A stretch of DNA of 64,000 nt from Oncomelania hupensis (Eukaryota > Mollusca > Gastropoda > Littorinimorpha > Pomatiopsidae). Below the pieces are notes generated by a model. That model was not told where the DNA came from. It ran no database searches and saw only the letters and a list, made by a program, of their open reading frames with translations. Positions 53,605 to 63,385 of this stretch are shown here, one piece after another. Each line of letters opens with the position of its first letter. The stretch's first letter is position 1. The stretch spans positions 78,395,442 through 78,459,441 of the forward strand of contig CM072514.1 of assembly GCA_036898135.1 (NCBI GenBank). Reading direction: 5' to 3'. A program made the translations under genes and the position numbers.

Positions 53605-54080
53605 GTTACCTTGGTGATATCCAGGTTAGACTATGCAAACAGTTGTCTGTGGGGCCTTCCTGACCGTCAGCTTGATCGTCTCCAACGTGTTCAGAACACG
53701 GCCGCCAGGATTGTCACCCGCAGCAAGAAGACCGACCATATCACTCCGGTTCTCCGACAACTTCATTGGCTACCAGTCAAGAAGAGAATTGACCACAAAG
53801 TCCTCTCCTTGTGCTACAAGTGTGTCCATGACCCCACCTCTCACTGGTACTTGAGAGACATTGCCCCTACCCACAAACCCTCAAGGCGCCTTCGCTCCTC
53901 TTCCCAGTTTATGTTGTCCGTTCCAAGTGTGGATGGTCACAGGAAGAGGCGCTTGGGTCACCGCTCCTTCTCCCACTGTGGCCCAGCATTGTGGAACACT
54001 CTCCCCCAGGACTTGAGAGTCGTAGAGACACTGGACTCTTTCAAGAGGCGTCTGAAGACGTATCTTTTTTGACTATTTTT
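53605..54080 (+). mobile_element. CR1/L2-like LINE, copy 4 (C-terminal region)
   Basis: Frame 53611-54072: VISRLDYANSCLWGLPDRQL, LQRVQNTAARIVTR, DHITPVLRQLHWLPVKKRID and the end LGHRSFSHCGPALWNTLPQD and DSFKRRLKTYLF. This is the classic C-terminal block after the RT of CR1/L2-like LINEs. The sequence differs clearly from copies 1 and 2, so it is another subfamily. No RT core is present; 5'-truncated. Confidence 0.82.
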
Positions 54081-54823
54081 GAGTGTATACATAGAGAAGT
54101 TCTTTTTTTTCTTCTTTTTTTCCCCTTTTTCCCCAACCCCTTGCGCCCTGAGCATGCTGCCAGCATGGATATGTGCGCCATACAAGTGGACATCATCATC
54201 ATCAAAACAAGGCAATAACCGCACAACAAGAGCAATTCAGTAATACTGAATAATTGCATTAATTAACAGGTTTGTTGCCAACTGGTTGCGCACTAATGAA
54301 TCTATAATAAAGGCAAGCACCGTGTTTGTTTTTAATGTCACACTTTTTTGCTGGTCAGTTACTGTGTGATAGGTCTGCATAAAATCATGAATCGAACAGC
54401 TTTGGTAATTAATGTGAATTTAAAAAAAGTATTTACTTGTATAAATAAAACATTTTTGAGTTCGTTTTAATACAAAAGGATAATGTTTAGGGTTCAAAAG
54501 AGTCCTGCGGCAAGGTTTGTTTACGTATTGCTAAGCAGAGGATTACGTCCCTTGCAACGAGCGTTCAGACTCTCCGCTTGGTGCGCGCCAAACGCATCTG
54601 TCATCACTTTTTATATAGCGGTGTGGCGTTATGATCCTTCTTTGTGAAGCTGTACGTTCTTTGGTACAACTTATGTTAATCTGATGAATACAAATTGATG
54701 CAACAACCCCATCTGCCATATCGCCAATGGTGCATGTAGATCTTAAACTTCAATGCTTATTCTGTCCAAAATGTCTGAATACATTCTTAAAATGCGTATG
54801 TTCACGTGTGTGGATGCTTGCAG
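54081..54823. other. Intron; includes a possible LTR fragment at 54640-54706
   Basis: ttatgttaatctgatgaata and ttgatgcaacaa at 54671-54706 match 24490-24527, just after the Mag-like pol. The remainder shows nothing. It ends with the acceptor gatgcttgcag at 54823. Confidence 0.45.
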
Positions 54824-55076
54824 ATGCTGTGTGGCGTGGGTCCAGTGACGTACTGGCTGAGCACCCTAATCGGGGACATTATCAGCTATCTAATTGGCAT
54901 CCTGCTGGTCACCATTATCTGCGTTTGCTACGGAGTAGCGGACTCGGGCATCGTATTCTTGCTGCTGTTCGGGAACGGCTGGGCTTTGCTGCCCTTTGGT
55001 TACTGCTCCAGCTTCTTGTTGAATGGGTCGGCCGCTGGCGGCTACAAGTTAATGGTCTACTTTAACCTTTTCAGTA
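54824..55076 (+). CDS. ABCA: ABCA transporter exon: TM9-TM11
   Basis: The acceptor ttgcag ends at 54823; the donor gtaagt starts at 55077. It encodes MLCGVGPVTYWLSTLIGDII, SYLIGILLVTIICVCYG, GIVFLLLFGNGWALLPFGYC, SSFLLNGSAAGGYKLMV and YFNLFS. The G-V-x-P-x-x-Y-W-L-S-x-L-x-x-D start, the long hydrophobic helices and the Y-G-W-A-x-x-P-F-x-Y pattern (here N-G-W-A-L-L-P-F-G-Y) are diagnostic for ABCA TMD2. Phase 0 at the start agrees with 43250; one base of the next codon is left over. The next exon is not visible before 64000. Confidence 0.92.
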
Positions 55077-55327
55077 GTAAGTCCTGTCAGTTATAATTGT
55101 TTCTCACGCTAGCACTTTGAAATTGGTGTTGAGTTTAATGGGTTAAAGGTCATAAAAACTGTTTAAAAATGCACAGATTCCTTATAAAATTTATGAGGAT
55201 TACAAAGTCCATTATATTTTAAAATCTTATTCACATTATCTGAAGTTCTAATATCGAATAAACATCGAATTTTAAAAAAATAAAATAAAAGAGCATCTAT
55301 AAAGACAATCCGTCGTCCGCTTCACTT

Positions 55328-55600
55328 GGAACTTTGGAACTTTGGAACTTTGTCTTTTTATTAAACAAACAATACAACAGTCAATATTAAATTAGGCTCC
55401 TAGCCCAGGATGGGCCATATAGCCAGACAATGGATAAATTGGGATAGGGATACACAATATATGCATAAAACAGCAAGAACGGCACTATATTAATACAACA
55501 TAAACATAAAAAAGACATTGGCATCTAACTGCAAACAATTGGCTACTGAATGAAAAGACAGCAAATCAACTATTTTTAACTCGTACATATCTCGTAAATA
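55328..55600 (-). mobile_element. LINE-C, copy 2 (3' UTR and tail)
   Basis: ggaactttggaactttggaa at 55328-55347 is the inverted (AAGTTCC) tail; on the minus strand it is preceded by ttaataaaaagac and by a 3' UTR resembling LINE-C (cctgggctaggagcctaatt). The 5' boundary is uncertain. No coding sequence seen. Confidence 0.6.
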
Positions 55601-55619
55601 TGCACTCAACGAAACACAA

Positions 55620-55634
55620 ACGCACACACACACG

Positions 55635-55682
<48 letters not shown>
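55620..55682. repeat. (CA)n microsatellite
   Basis: About 60 bp of ac units with few interruptions, probably within or next to the LINE-C copy 2 3' UTR. Confidence 0.95.
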
Positions 55683-55685
<3 letters not shown>

Positions 55686-55861
55686 CAAGCGCATAAATAT
55701 GCCAGATAAAACAAAAACAACAGTCATAATAAAACATAAAATAGCAATAACAAGAATGCAAAAACAGTGAAGCACATACACATGACCTCCAAACAGTATT
55801 GACGCACTTGGAGAAAAAAACCCAATGCGGTACTAGTCAAAAAAGCGATAATATGATTCCA

Positions 55862-56225
55862 CCAAAGCCCTGGAGAGTTTTATCTTTATGCAGAAACGTA
55901 TTTCCCTGCTCTTTCAGACCTTGTTCAGCCCTCCCATTGTTGAAATAGCCACTGCCAACCTAGTCATGGCCTCTGTAGACGGCCTGCCATCGTTTGTAAG
56001 CAGTACTTCAGACGTTGAAAACTGTCCTTTCAAGTCTTCCATGCAATAAATCGACACCTTCAATTCCATCGGACAATAAACACCGCAGATATCCGACCTT
56101 TATTGTAGCGCTGCATTGCGGCCGCGTCTCTTGTGGGGAAAAACAGGAATTCTCTTTTCAATGAGCGTCTACCATGTGTACCAAGTTTCAGCTCAATTCG
56201 ACCGTTAACATTGCAAATCAACAAA
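55862..56225 (-). mobile_element. LINE family B, copy 2
   Basis: Reverse complement of 45995-46360: the same noncoding lead (ttaacggtcgaattgagctg at 56190-56209 inverted) and the same RT fragment (GRPSTEAMTRLAVAISTMG, then LSRALV). High similarity to copy 1 over ~360 bp and a shared, unusual 5' junction suggest that the lead is part of the element. Cut at 55862, before the YGCESWTL block. Confidence 0.75.
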
Positions 56226-56615
56226 CAGGCAAGCACACAGACATTCAAGCAGGCAGGCAGACAGAGATAATGCAATATACCTTTAAAGAGGGAGTGTAAC
56301 AAATGATAATGAAGATAATGTCTGCAAGGTTTCAAAACATTTTTATTACTTTTTCATGTAAACTGGGGTGAAAACTGCTAGTTTTGATTAAGGGGTGTCC
56401 AAGTGTAAAGTTTATAGATAAAAAGTTTGCTCGGCAACATATGTTCATTTTTTTGTGTCCCTGAAATTTATTTTTCGATCACAAAAATGTTCGAAATTTA
56501 CTTAACAGAGCATTCTTCTACCTTGTTGGTGGTTGTCATGCTGAAATACTAATTTCTTTCCATATGTGTCTATGTTTACTATTGTACTACTTTTCTCTCA
56601 TGTTTACCACCCTCT
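56226..56615. other. Intron sequence left of the complete gypsy element
   Basis: Noncoding. It ends with ccaat (56616-56620), the left copy of the gypsy target duplication. Confidence 0.45.
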
Positions 56616-56620
56616 CCAAT

Positions 56621-58339
56621 TGTCACAGGGCAGCCTGTGAGGAAAGCCATGTAGTCTGTGTGTGAAGAGTATAAGGGCGGGGGTGGTACTGCGTGTTGCT
56701 GTATGTGTGATTATTGGTGTCTCGGGAGCGTGGAAAGCGTGGTAAACAGCATACGCCGGTTAGGCCAGGTTAGGAATTTGCTCACTATCAGCAGAACATG
56801 TTTGTCAGCAGTACAGTGTAGACGGTGTTTGTCTAGTGCTCTGTGGTTTTTGCTGTGTTCTGGAATTAGGGTGGGACGGATATTAACGAATAATAATATC
56901 TGGTTCTGAGAAGAATACTAGTTTAAAGATTGCCAATTTCCGAAGTGATACGCTCAGTTGGAGTGTAGTTGTAGAAAAGCAAGTCTGTTGGTAGTGTGGT
57001 AGGTAGTATCGAGGTATTGTCTACTACGGGAACTACACACTACCGGATTACCCTAATTGGATGTACTTTCGTAGGAGGGCAGTGGAGAAGGGCTACGGGG
57101 TGCAATTACATGCGAACCGTTGGGTGAGTGGATGGTGGTTTTTTCCTCACTGTGCCAATAACCAAGGGCCGGCTGTTGGGGTGTTGAATGATAGCTGTGT
57201 GTGAGACAGGAGGAAGGATGAGAATGGTTGCACTGAGGAGAGGCAGAAGAAAGGAAGAGTGCGACTGAAAGAGGGAGAATGAGGGAGAAGAAAGGGGGTG
57301 GAGTGTGATGAAGGTAGGATGGAAGTGGTTGCTGTTGTTGTCGTTGGGGATGCTTGATATGAATAATGTGTTGGTGGTTACATGTATTCATTGCAGCATC
57401 GTTCATTCCATGCATTCATTATTTCATTGAATTGTATGATATGTAATTGTTTCCAGTGACGATAACAGTAGAAAGCGAGAGAGAGTCAAGGACGAGGGAA
57501 ATAGACTGCAGTTGGACCCCTCAAGTGTCAGAAGTTTAGTGGAGTAGCGTAGTGAGTGCGGGGGAGGGTGAGTGTGATGGAGGGAGGGGGACAGAATCAA
57601 GTGAACATGACATTTACGATGCGACAAGCATGTTACAGGTTCGTCAAGGATTGTCGTCGAGGATCGTCGAGGATCGTCGAGGATTGTCGTTGAGGATCGA
57701 GTTCGAAGTTCGCAGCTCAACGTTCGTCAATCCGCCAGTTCGTCGCTGGATAACGTGAGGCAGCAACGACGACGACACTTGGTCAAGTGGACCAAACATC
57801 ATCAACATCGCCATTCGTTTGTCTACCACCTCTGTTGTCAGCGCCATCATCATCACTCCATCATCATCGTCGGTGGCGACCGCGGATGGCAACGCTCCTT
57901 CGTTTGGACGTCAACGGAAGGGAGTGGATACTTTTGAGGAGACTTTACCAGGGACTGCATTTCGCCAGGTGGGCCCGTTTTGTGTTGTCCCTCTCCTACG
58001 CTTAACCTCCCCTGTCTGTTTGTTAACACGTGCCTCGGACTTTGGCTGTGCACGTTCGATTTGAGGACGTTGGTCGATTAGCGACCCCCGATCACCCACG
58101 AACCATTGCATCGTTCCATTGACCCATTGATTGTTTCATTACCATTTCTTCGTTTCATGTGTAAATGTTGTATGTGTATGAGTGTGTGGTATGAATGAAT
58201 AAATAGCTTGGAAGTTGTATATAATTTGTTGTGTTATCATCACTTCGCGTCTGCGGGAAACTGTCATTCTGTCTGGGTTGTCTGCGTGTGGAAGTTGTCT
58301 GTTTGTGGCGTCTACCCAGGGGGAGTCGTGGCGGTGACA
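56621..58339 (+). repeat. 5' LTR of the complete gypsy element (1719 bp)
   Basis: Starts tgtcacagggcagcc and ends gggagtcgtggcggtgaca. It matches 61545-63263 except at three positions found by eye (57300 g/a, 57661 g/t, 57886 a/g). A TATAAG at 56670-56675 is a weak promoter candidate and AATAAA lies at 58198-58203. A 10-12-bp unit (gaggatcgtc) is tandemly repeated at about 57645-57693. LTR ORFs are not genes. Confidence 0.95.
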
Positions 58340-58720
58340 TTTGGTGGAGATGCAGGGTATGTGTGAGTGTGCCCAGACGTGAAGTTGTCTCGTAATTGTC
58401 TTGTGGTGTCCGAGTGTGTGAGGCGTGATTCGGTGAGAGTGTGCACCCCAGCGGGTGGTTGGAGGGAGTCAGGTCGCTGTTCAGCGGAGGCTCACAGCCG
58501 GCCTAGGTTCGACCACATGAGGGAAGGGGGCCATTGCACTCTCCAACCGGTTCGGTACCTTGCAGGCCAGTTTCCACTGTTTGAGTGGGAGGAGGTGGGT
58601 GATAGGTAAGGAAGATAGCTTAGATAGGTAGGGCTAGTATCTTGGGCTAGGCTAGGTTAGGTAGGGTTGTGGGACTTTGACTTGTTGTTTTTGGTGTTGT
58701 TGTTGCTTTCCTTAAGCAGG
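58340..58720 (+). promoter_or_regulatory. Primer-binding site region and gag leader of the gypsy element
   Basis: Directly after the LTR, tggtggagatgcaggg at 58342-58357 is in the position of the primer-binding site (starts TGG, complementary to a CCA end). The tRNA was not identified. An untranslated leader of about 360 bp follows to the gag ATG. Confidence 0.6.
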
Positions 58721-61465
58721 ATGGCATCGATCGAGGAGACTGAAGGAGTGTCACCGATCGCGGCTCGTACGCGTTCTCGCGTGGGTGTCACGATGGACGA
58801 GCGCACGGCGGCAGCAGCTGATACAGGAGTCACCGATCTACCTTCTGCGGACGAGCGACGGAGATCGCCGGTTAGATCATCGCGTCGTGGGTCAGTGGAC
58901 GAGGAGTTGACGACGTTCGAAGCCAGAGACACAGTGAGTGATCCTTTTGTGACGGGATTTGGCGCGACTGGCGGGATGTCAGCAGGCACCGACGTCTACG
59001 GAGACCAGGATCGTCTGAGCGACGCAACGAGGCTGAAGAGGTTTGAGACCAATCCTTACCGTTCGATCTACAAGGTCGAGGCGGCACCGACGCCGAGGAC
59101 AGGACCGTTCGCGGACGAGACGCCGATGGAGCGGATCTTGAGACTCGCCAAGCGCGAAGGACTGAAGGGTCAGGCAGCGTTAGACTACGCGATAGACCAA
59201 GCTGCTAGGGAGGAAGACGCAAACCGGAGAGAGAGAGAGAGGGAGAGAGAGATGGCACACGAGATAGCGATGGCGCAGCTGAGATTGCAAGCAGGCGACG
59301 GGAACCGCAGGAATCATCAACCCGAGTTCGAGACGGTCAAGCTCAGGTTACCGTTCTTCGAGGACAAGGACGACCTAGAGACCTACTTGTGTCAGTTTGA
59401 GCGATTTGCCAAGGCTCAAGACTGGAACAAGGACACGTGGGCTATTCGCTTGGGGACCTTGCTGAAGGGGAAGGCGAGGGAAGTTTACGTTGGCTTGAAC
59501 GAGGACGACTCTGCCGACTACGAGATCCTGAAGGCAGCGTTGTTGGTACGTTTCAACCTGACGGCCGAGACGTATCGCAAGAAGTTTCGCCAGCTAAGAA
59601 GGGAGCCACCGGAGACTTTCAAACAGTATCTGCGGAAGTCAGAGTTGTTCCTGGAGCGCTGGATGGGACTAGCGAACAAGAAGGCCACGTATGCGGACTT
59701 ACTGGACCTAGTGCTGATGGAGCAGATGGTCAACGGTTTGACACCAGAACTGGTCACGTTCGTGCGCGAGCGCAACCCAGCGACGGTGGAGGAGGCCGCG
59801 ACATTGGCGCAGCAGTATGTCGACGCCAGGGCGGGAACCAACCTACGTTTCCCACCACGTCAACCCTTTACACCCAGGGACGAGAGCGAGGGTCGCCAGC
59901 CAGCGGGACCACGACCCAACTCGCCTGACAAGCGGGTGTGCTACAGTTGCGGACAGAAAGGGCATTTGAAGCGGGATTGTCCGAAACGCAGCGAGCGGAG
60001 TGGAGCAGCGTTGCGCATCTTGAAGGAGGCAGGCAAGGAGGGAGATCCTCGGTTCCAGAGCCAAGTGGTAGTGGAAGGTGTTCCGCTGGCGGCTGTGAGG
60101 GACACGGGGGCCGACTTGATTTGCCTGCGGAAAGGAGAGGTTGCCAACCTTATCTACACAGGACGCACGCGGCGCGTCGGATTCGCCGTTCGCCAGCTAT
60201 CCAAGTCACTGCCGACAGCGTGGGTACAGTTGGAGTCACCGTTCTACACCGGGAGAGTGGAGGTAGTGGTGGTACCAGACTTGGTCTACCCAGTGGTGAT
60301 CGGCAACTGGGCGAGGACGGAACAGCAACGTGATACAGCACTGCCAGTGTTTGCCGAGGGGAGTGCTGAGTGTTGCGCTGTGCAGACCAGAGCGCAGGCA
60401 GCCAAGGAGCAGGTTGCTGCAGAACCATTGGTGGTCGGACCGAGCAAGAGCGTCGTTGCGACGCCGAAGGAGATTCGTCAATTGCAGTTGGAGGACAGCG
60501 AGCTTGCGAAAGTACGACAGCTAGCAGACCGGAAGGCAGGAAAGGAGAAGCGAGGCAAGGGGCAAGTGGCATTTGTCTGGAAGCGGGGCCTGTTGTACCG
60601 CGAATACACAGGACAGGACAAAGTGGACCACAGCCAGTTGGTGGTGCCGACCAAGCTTCGGTTCGAAGTGCTACACAGGGGACACGACACGCCTATGGCT
60701 GGACATCTGGGAGCCAAGCGGACCCTAGATCGCGTGTGGGCCGAGCACTACTGGCCAGGGATGTGCCGTGATGTGAGAAAGTACTGTGCTTCATGCGACG
60801 CATGCCAGCGAACGACGCCGAAGGGGAGAGCCAAGAAAGTACCATTTCAGAGAGCCGGCAAGAACAGGAAGTTGAAGCGTTACATAGTACGCGGAGCAGA
60901 ACCAGAACCGACGGTGGCCGTCGTGTTGGACCAAGCTGGAACAGAGGGAACGTCAGACGTCAGCTACCAGGGTACCGTACCACTGATACCGCTACGAGCG
61001 AGCGAAGGGCCAGTGGACGTACAGATAGACACGAAGCTGTCCGCACTACATGAGAGAGCACTGACGCTAACCAACCTGGACGAGTGCGAGGTGGTGTCGA
61101 CCGACGACGACCCCGTTCGTGTACATCAGCGTCCGCTACCATTTTCGCAGATGGAAGTCGCCAAGGGTGAAGTGGAACCGATGTTGGAGTCGGGAGTTGT
61201 CGAGTCGTGTACGTCGCCATACAGAGCACCGATCGTGCGGGTAAGGAAGAAGGAAGAGGTCAACAGGACGGATGACTGCCAGAAAGCTTTCGATGACTTG
61301 AAGAGAGCGCTGACCAGTGAGCCAGTGGTCAAGTTACCGAACCTGGACAGGGAGTTCATCTTGAGGACGGATGTACCTCAACAGTGCCAGACTCACCCGA
61401 TGGGCTATGCAGCTGCAGGCCTACGTCTTCACAGTTCGACCAATTCCAGGGAGAGACAACATTGA
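58721..61465 (+). CDS. Gag-pol of a Gmr1-like gypsy element, cores of integrase, RT and RNase H deleted
   Basis: The start at 58721 (MASIEETEGVSP) is preferred over 58667: A at -3, G at +4. The 914 residues hold a gag domain (about 207-370; LPFFEDKDDLETYLCQFERF, LGTLLKGKAREVY), a CCHC knuckle (C407-x2-C-x4-H-x4-C420), a protease D-T-G-A-D at 461, an integrase zinc finger H-x-x-H/C-x2-C (about 645-700; GHDTPMAGHLGAKRTLDR, YWPG, CASCDACQ), an INT C-terminal tail (KLKRYIVRG), an RT N-terminus (about 807-845; SGVVESCTSPYRAPIVRVRK), then an RNase H start (CQKAFDDLKRALTSEP, FILRTD). The DDE core, RT palm and RNase H core are missing. The ORF ends out of frame with an RNase H tail readable to 61505. 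Confidence 0.92.
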   Translation: MASIEETEGVSPIAARTRSRVGVTMDERTAAAADTGVTDLPSADERRRSPVRSSRRGSVDEELTTFEARDTVSDPFVTGFGATGGMSAGTDVYGDQDRLSDATRLKRFETNPYRSIYKVEAAPTPRTGPFADETPMERILRLAKREGLKGQAALDYAIDQAAREEDANRREREREREMAHEIAMAQLRLQAGDGNRRNHQPEFETVKLRLPFFEDKDDLETYLCQFERFAKAQDWNKDTWAIRLGTLLKGKAREVYVGLNEDDSADYEILKAALLVRFNLTAETYRKKFRQLRREPPETFKQYLRKSELFLERWMGLANKKATYADLLDLVLMEQMVNGLTPELVTFVRERNPATVEEAATLAQQYVDARAGTNLRFPPRQPFTPRDESEGRQPAGPRPNSPDKRVCYSCGQKGHLKRDCPKRSERSGAALRILKEAGKEGDPRFQSQVVVEGVPLAAVRDTGADLICLRKGEVANLIYTGRTRRVGFAVRQLSKSLPTAWVQLESPFYTGRVEVVVVPDLVYPVVIGNWARTEQQRDTALPVFAEGSAECCAVQTRAQAAKEQVAAEPLVVGPSKSVVATPKEIRQLQLEDSELAKVRQLADRKAGKEKRGKGQVAFVWKRGLLYREYTGQDKVDHSQLVVPTKLRFEVLHRGHDTPMAGHLGAKRTLDRVWAEHYWPGMCRDVRKYCASCDACQRTTPKGRAKKVPFQRAGKNRKLKRYIVRGAEPEPTVAVVLDQAGTEGTSDVSYQGTVPLIPLRASEGPVDVQIDTKLSALHERALTLTNLDECEVVSTDDDPVRVHQRPLPFSQMEVAKGEVEPMLESGVVESCTSPYRAPIVRVRKKEEVNRTDDCQKAFDDLKRALTSEPVVKLPNLDREFILRTDVPQQCQTHPMGYAAAGLRLHSSTNSRERQH

Positions 61466-61505
61466 AGCGGTTTTCCTCAGCAGATCTGACCCTGTGGAAG
61501 TTTAG
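61390..61505 (+). pseudogene. Out-of-frame C-terminal tail of RNase H/pol
   Basis: A different frame from the gag-pol ORF encodes LTRWAMQLQAYVFTVRPIPG, RDNIEAVFLSRSDPVEV then tag at 61503-61505. R-W-x-x-x-L-Q-x-Y-x-F-x-V-x-x-I-P-G-x-x-N-x-x-A-x-x-L-S-R is the standard end of gypsy RNase H. The deletion of the RNase H middle therefore caused a frameshift at about 61375-61395. Confidence 0.82.
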
Positions 61506-61532
61506 GTTTTGAACTCTCCGTAGGTTCGTCTT

Positions 61533-61544
61533 GGGAGGGGGGTG
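61533..61544 (+). other. Polypurine tract
   Basis: gggaggggggtg immediately precedes the 3' LTR, the expected position for plus-strand priming. Confidence 0.75.
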
Positions 61545-63263
61545 TGTCACAGGGCAGCCTGTGAGGAAAGCCATGTAGTCTGTGTGTGAAGAGTATAAGG
61601 GCGGGGGTGGTACTGCGTGTTGCTGTATGTGTGATTATTGGTGTCTCGGGAGCGTGGAAAGCGTGGTAAACAGCATACGCCGGTTAGGCCAGGTTAGGAA
61701 TTTGCTCACTATCAGCAGAACATGTTTGTCAGCAGTACAGTGTAGACGGTGTTTGTCTAGTGCTCTGTGGTTTTTGCTGTGTTCTGGAATTAGGGTGGGA
61801 CGGATATTAACGAATAATAATATCTGGTTCTGAGAAGAATACTAGTTTAAAGATTGCCAATTTCCGAAGTGATACGCTCAGTTGGAGTGTAGTTGTAGAA
61901 AAGCAAGTCTGTTGGTAGTGTGGTAGGTAGTATCGAGGTATTGTCTACTACGGGAACTACACACTACCGGATTACCCTAATTGGATGTACTTTCGTAGGA
62001 GGGCAGTGGAGAAGGGCTACGGGGTGCAATTACATGCGAACCGTTGGGTGAGTGGATGGTGGTTTTTTCCTCACTGTGCCAATAACCAAGGGCCGGCTGT
62101 TGGGGTGTTGAATGATAGCTGTGTGTGAGACAGGAGGAAGGATGAGAATGGTTGCACTGAGGAGAGGCAGAAGAAAGGAAGAGTGCGACTGAAAGAGGGA
62201 GAATGAGGGAGAAGAAAGGGGGTAGAGTGTGATGAAGGTAGGATGGAAGTGGTTGCTGTTGTTGTCGTTGGGGATGCTTGATATGAATAATGTGTTGGTG
62301 GTTACATGTATTCATTGCAGCATCGTTCATTCCATGCATTCATTATTTCATTGAATTGTATGATATGTAATTGTTTCCAGTGACGATAACAGTAGAAAGC
62401 GAGAGAGAGTCAAGGACGAGGGAAATAGACTGCAGTTGGACCCCTCAAGTGTCAGAAGTTTAGTGGAGTAGCGTAGTGAGTGCGGGGGAGGGTGAGTGTG
62501 ATGGAGGGAGGGGGACAGAATCAAGTGAACATGACATTTACGATGCGACAAGCATGTTACAGGTTCGTCAAGGATTGTCGTCGATGATCGTCGAGGATCG
62601 TCGAGGATTGTCGTTGAGGATCGAGTTCGAAGTTCGCAGCTCAACGTTCGTCAATCCGCCAGTTCGTCGCTGGATAACGTGAGGCAGCAACGACGACGAC
62701 ACTTGGTCAAGTGGACCAAACATCATCAACATCGCCATTCGTTTGTCTACCACCTCTGTTGTCAGCGCCATCATCATCACTCCATCATCATCGTCGGTGG
62801 CGACCGCGGGTGGCAACGCTCCTTCGTTTGGACGTCAACGGAAGGGAGTGGATACTTTTGAGGAGACTTTACCAGGGACTGCATTTCGCCAGGTGGGCCC
62901 GTTTTGTGTTGTCCCTCTCCTACGCTTAACCTCCCCTGTCTGTTTGTTAACACGTGCCTCGGACTTTGGCTGTGCACGTTCGATTTGAGGACGTTGGTCG
63001 ATTAGCGACCCCCGATCACCCACGAACCATTGCATCGTTCCATTGACCCATTGATTGTTTCATTACCATTTCTTCGTTTCATGTGTAAATGTTGTATGTG
63101 TATGAGTGTGTGGTATGAATGAATAAATAGCTTGGAAGTTGTATATAATTTGTTGTGTTATCATCACTTCGCGTCTGCGGGAAACTGTCATTCTGTCTGG
63201 GTTGTCTGCGTGTGGAAGTTGTCTGTTTGTGGCGTCTACCCAGGGGGAGTCGTGGCGGTGACA
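61545..63263 (+). repeat. 3' LTR of the complete gypsy element (1719 bp)
   Basis: Same length as the 5' LTR, with three differences found. It ends ggcggtgaca and is followed by ccaat (63264-63268), duplicating 56616-56620. The equal length, near-identity and intact target duplication indicate a recent, unrecombined insertion. Confidence 0.95.
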
Positions 63264-63268
63264 CCAAT

Positions 63269-63385
63269 TATGAAGTAAGTTAAAAAGTAGCACGGCCTGA
63301 TATACGTTTTATTTTTGTTTTGTTTGGTTTTGCTTTTTGTCGCATTTTATATATTCTCAGGATGTTTGCTTTAAAATAAACCTCA
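63269..63385. other. Intron sequence between the gypsy element and LINE-A
   Basis: A short noncoding stretch without recognisable elements. Confidence 0.4.

Noticed and set aside
57053..58111. Multiple LTR open frames repeated at 61977-63035
   Set aside because: Present on both strands of a noncoding LTR; duplication reflects the two LTRs, not genes.
59437..60771. Overlapping plus- and minus-strand frames within gag-pol
   Set aside because: GC-rich shadow frames of the real gag-pol ORF.
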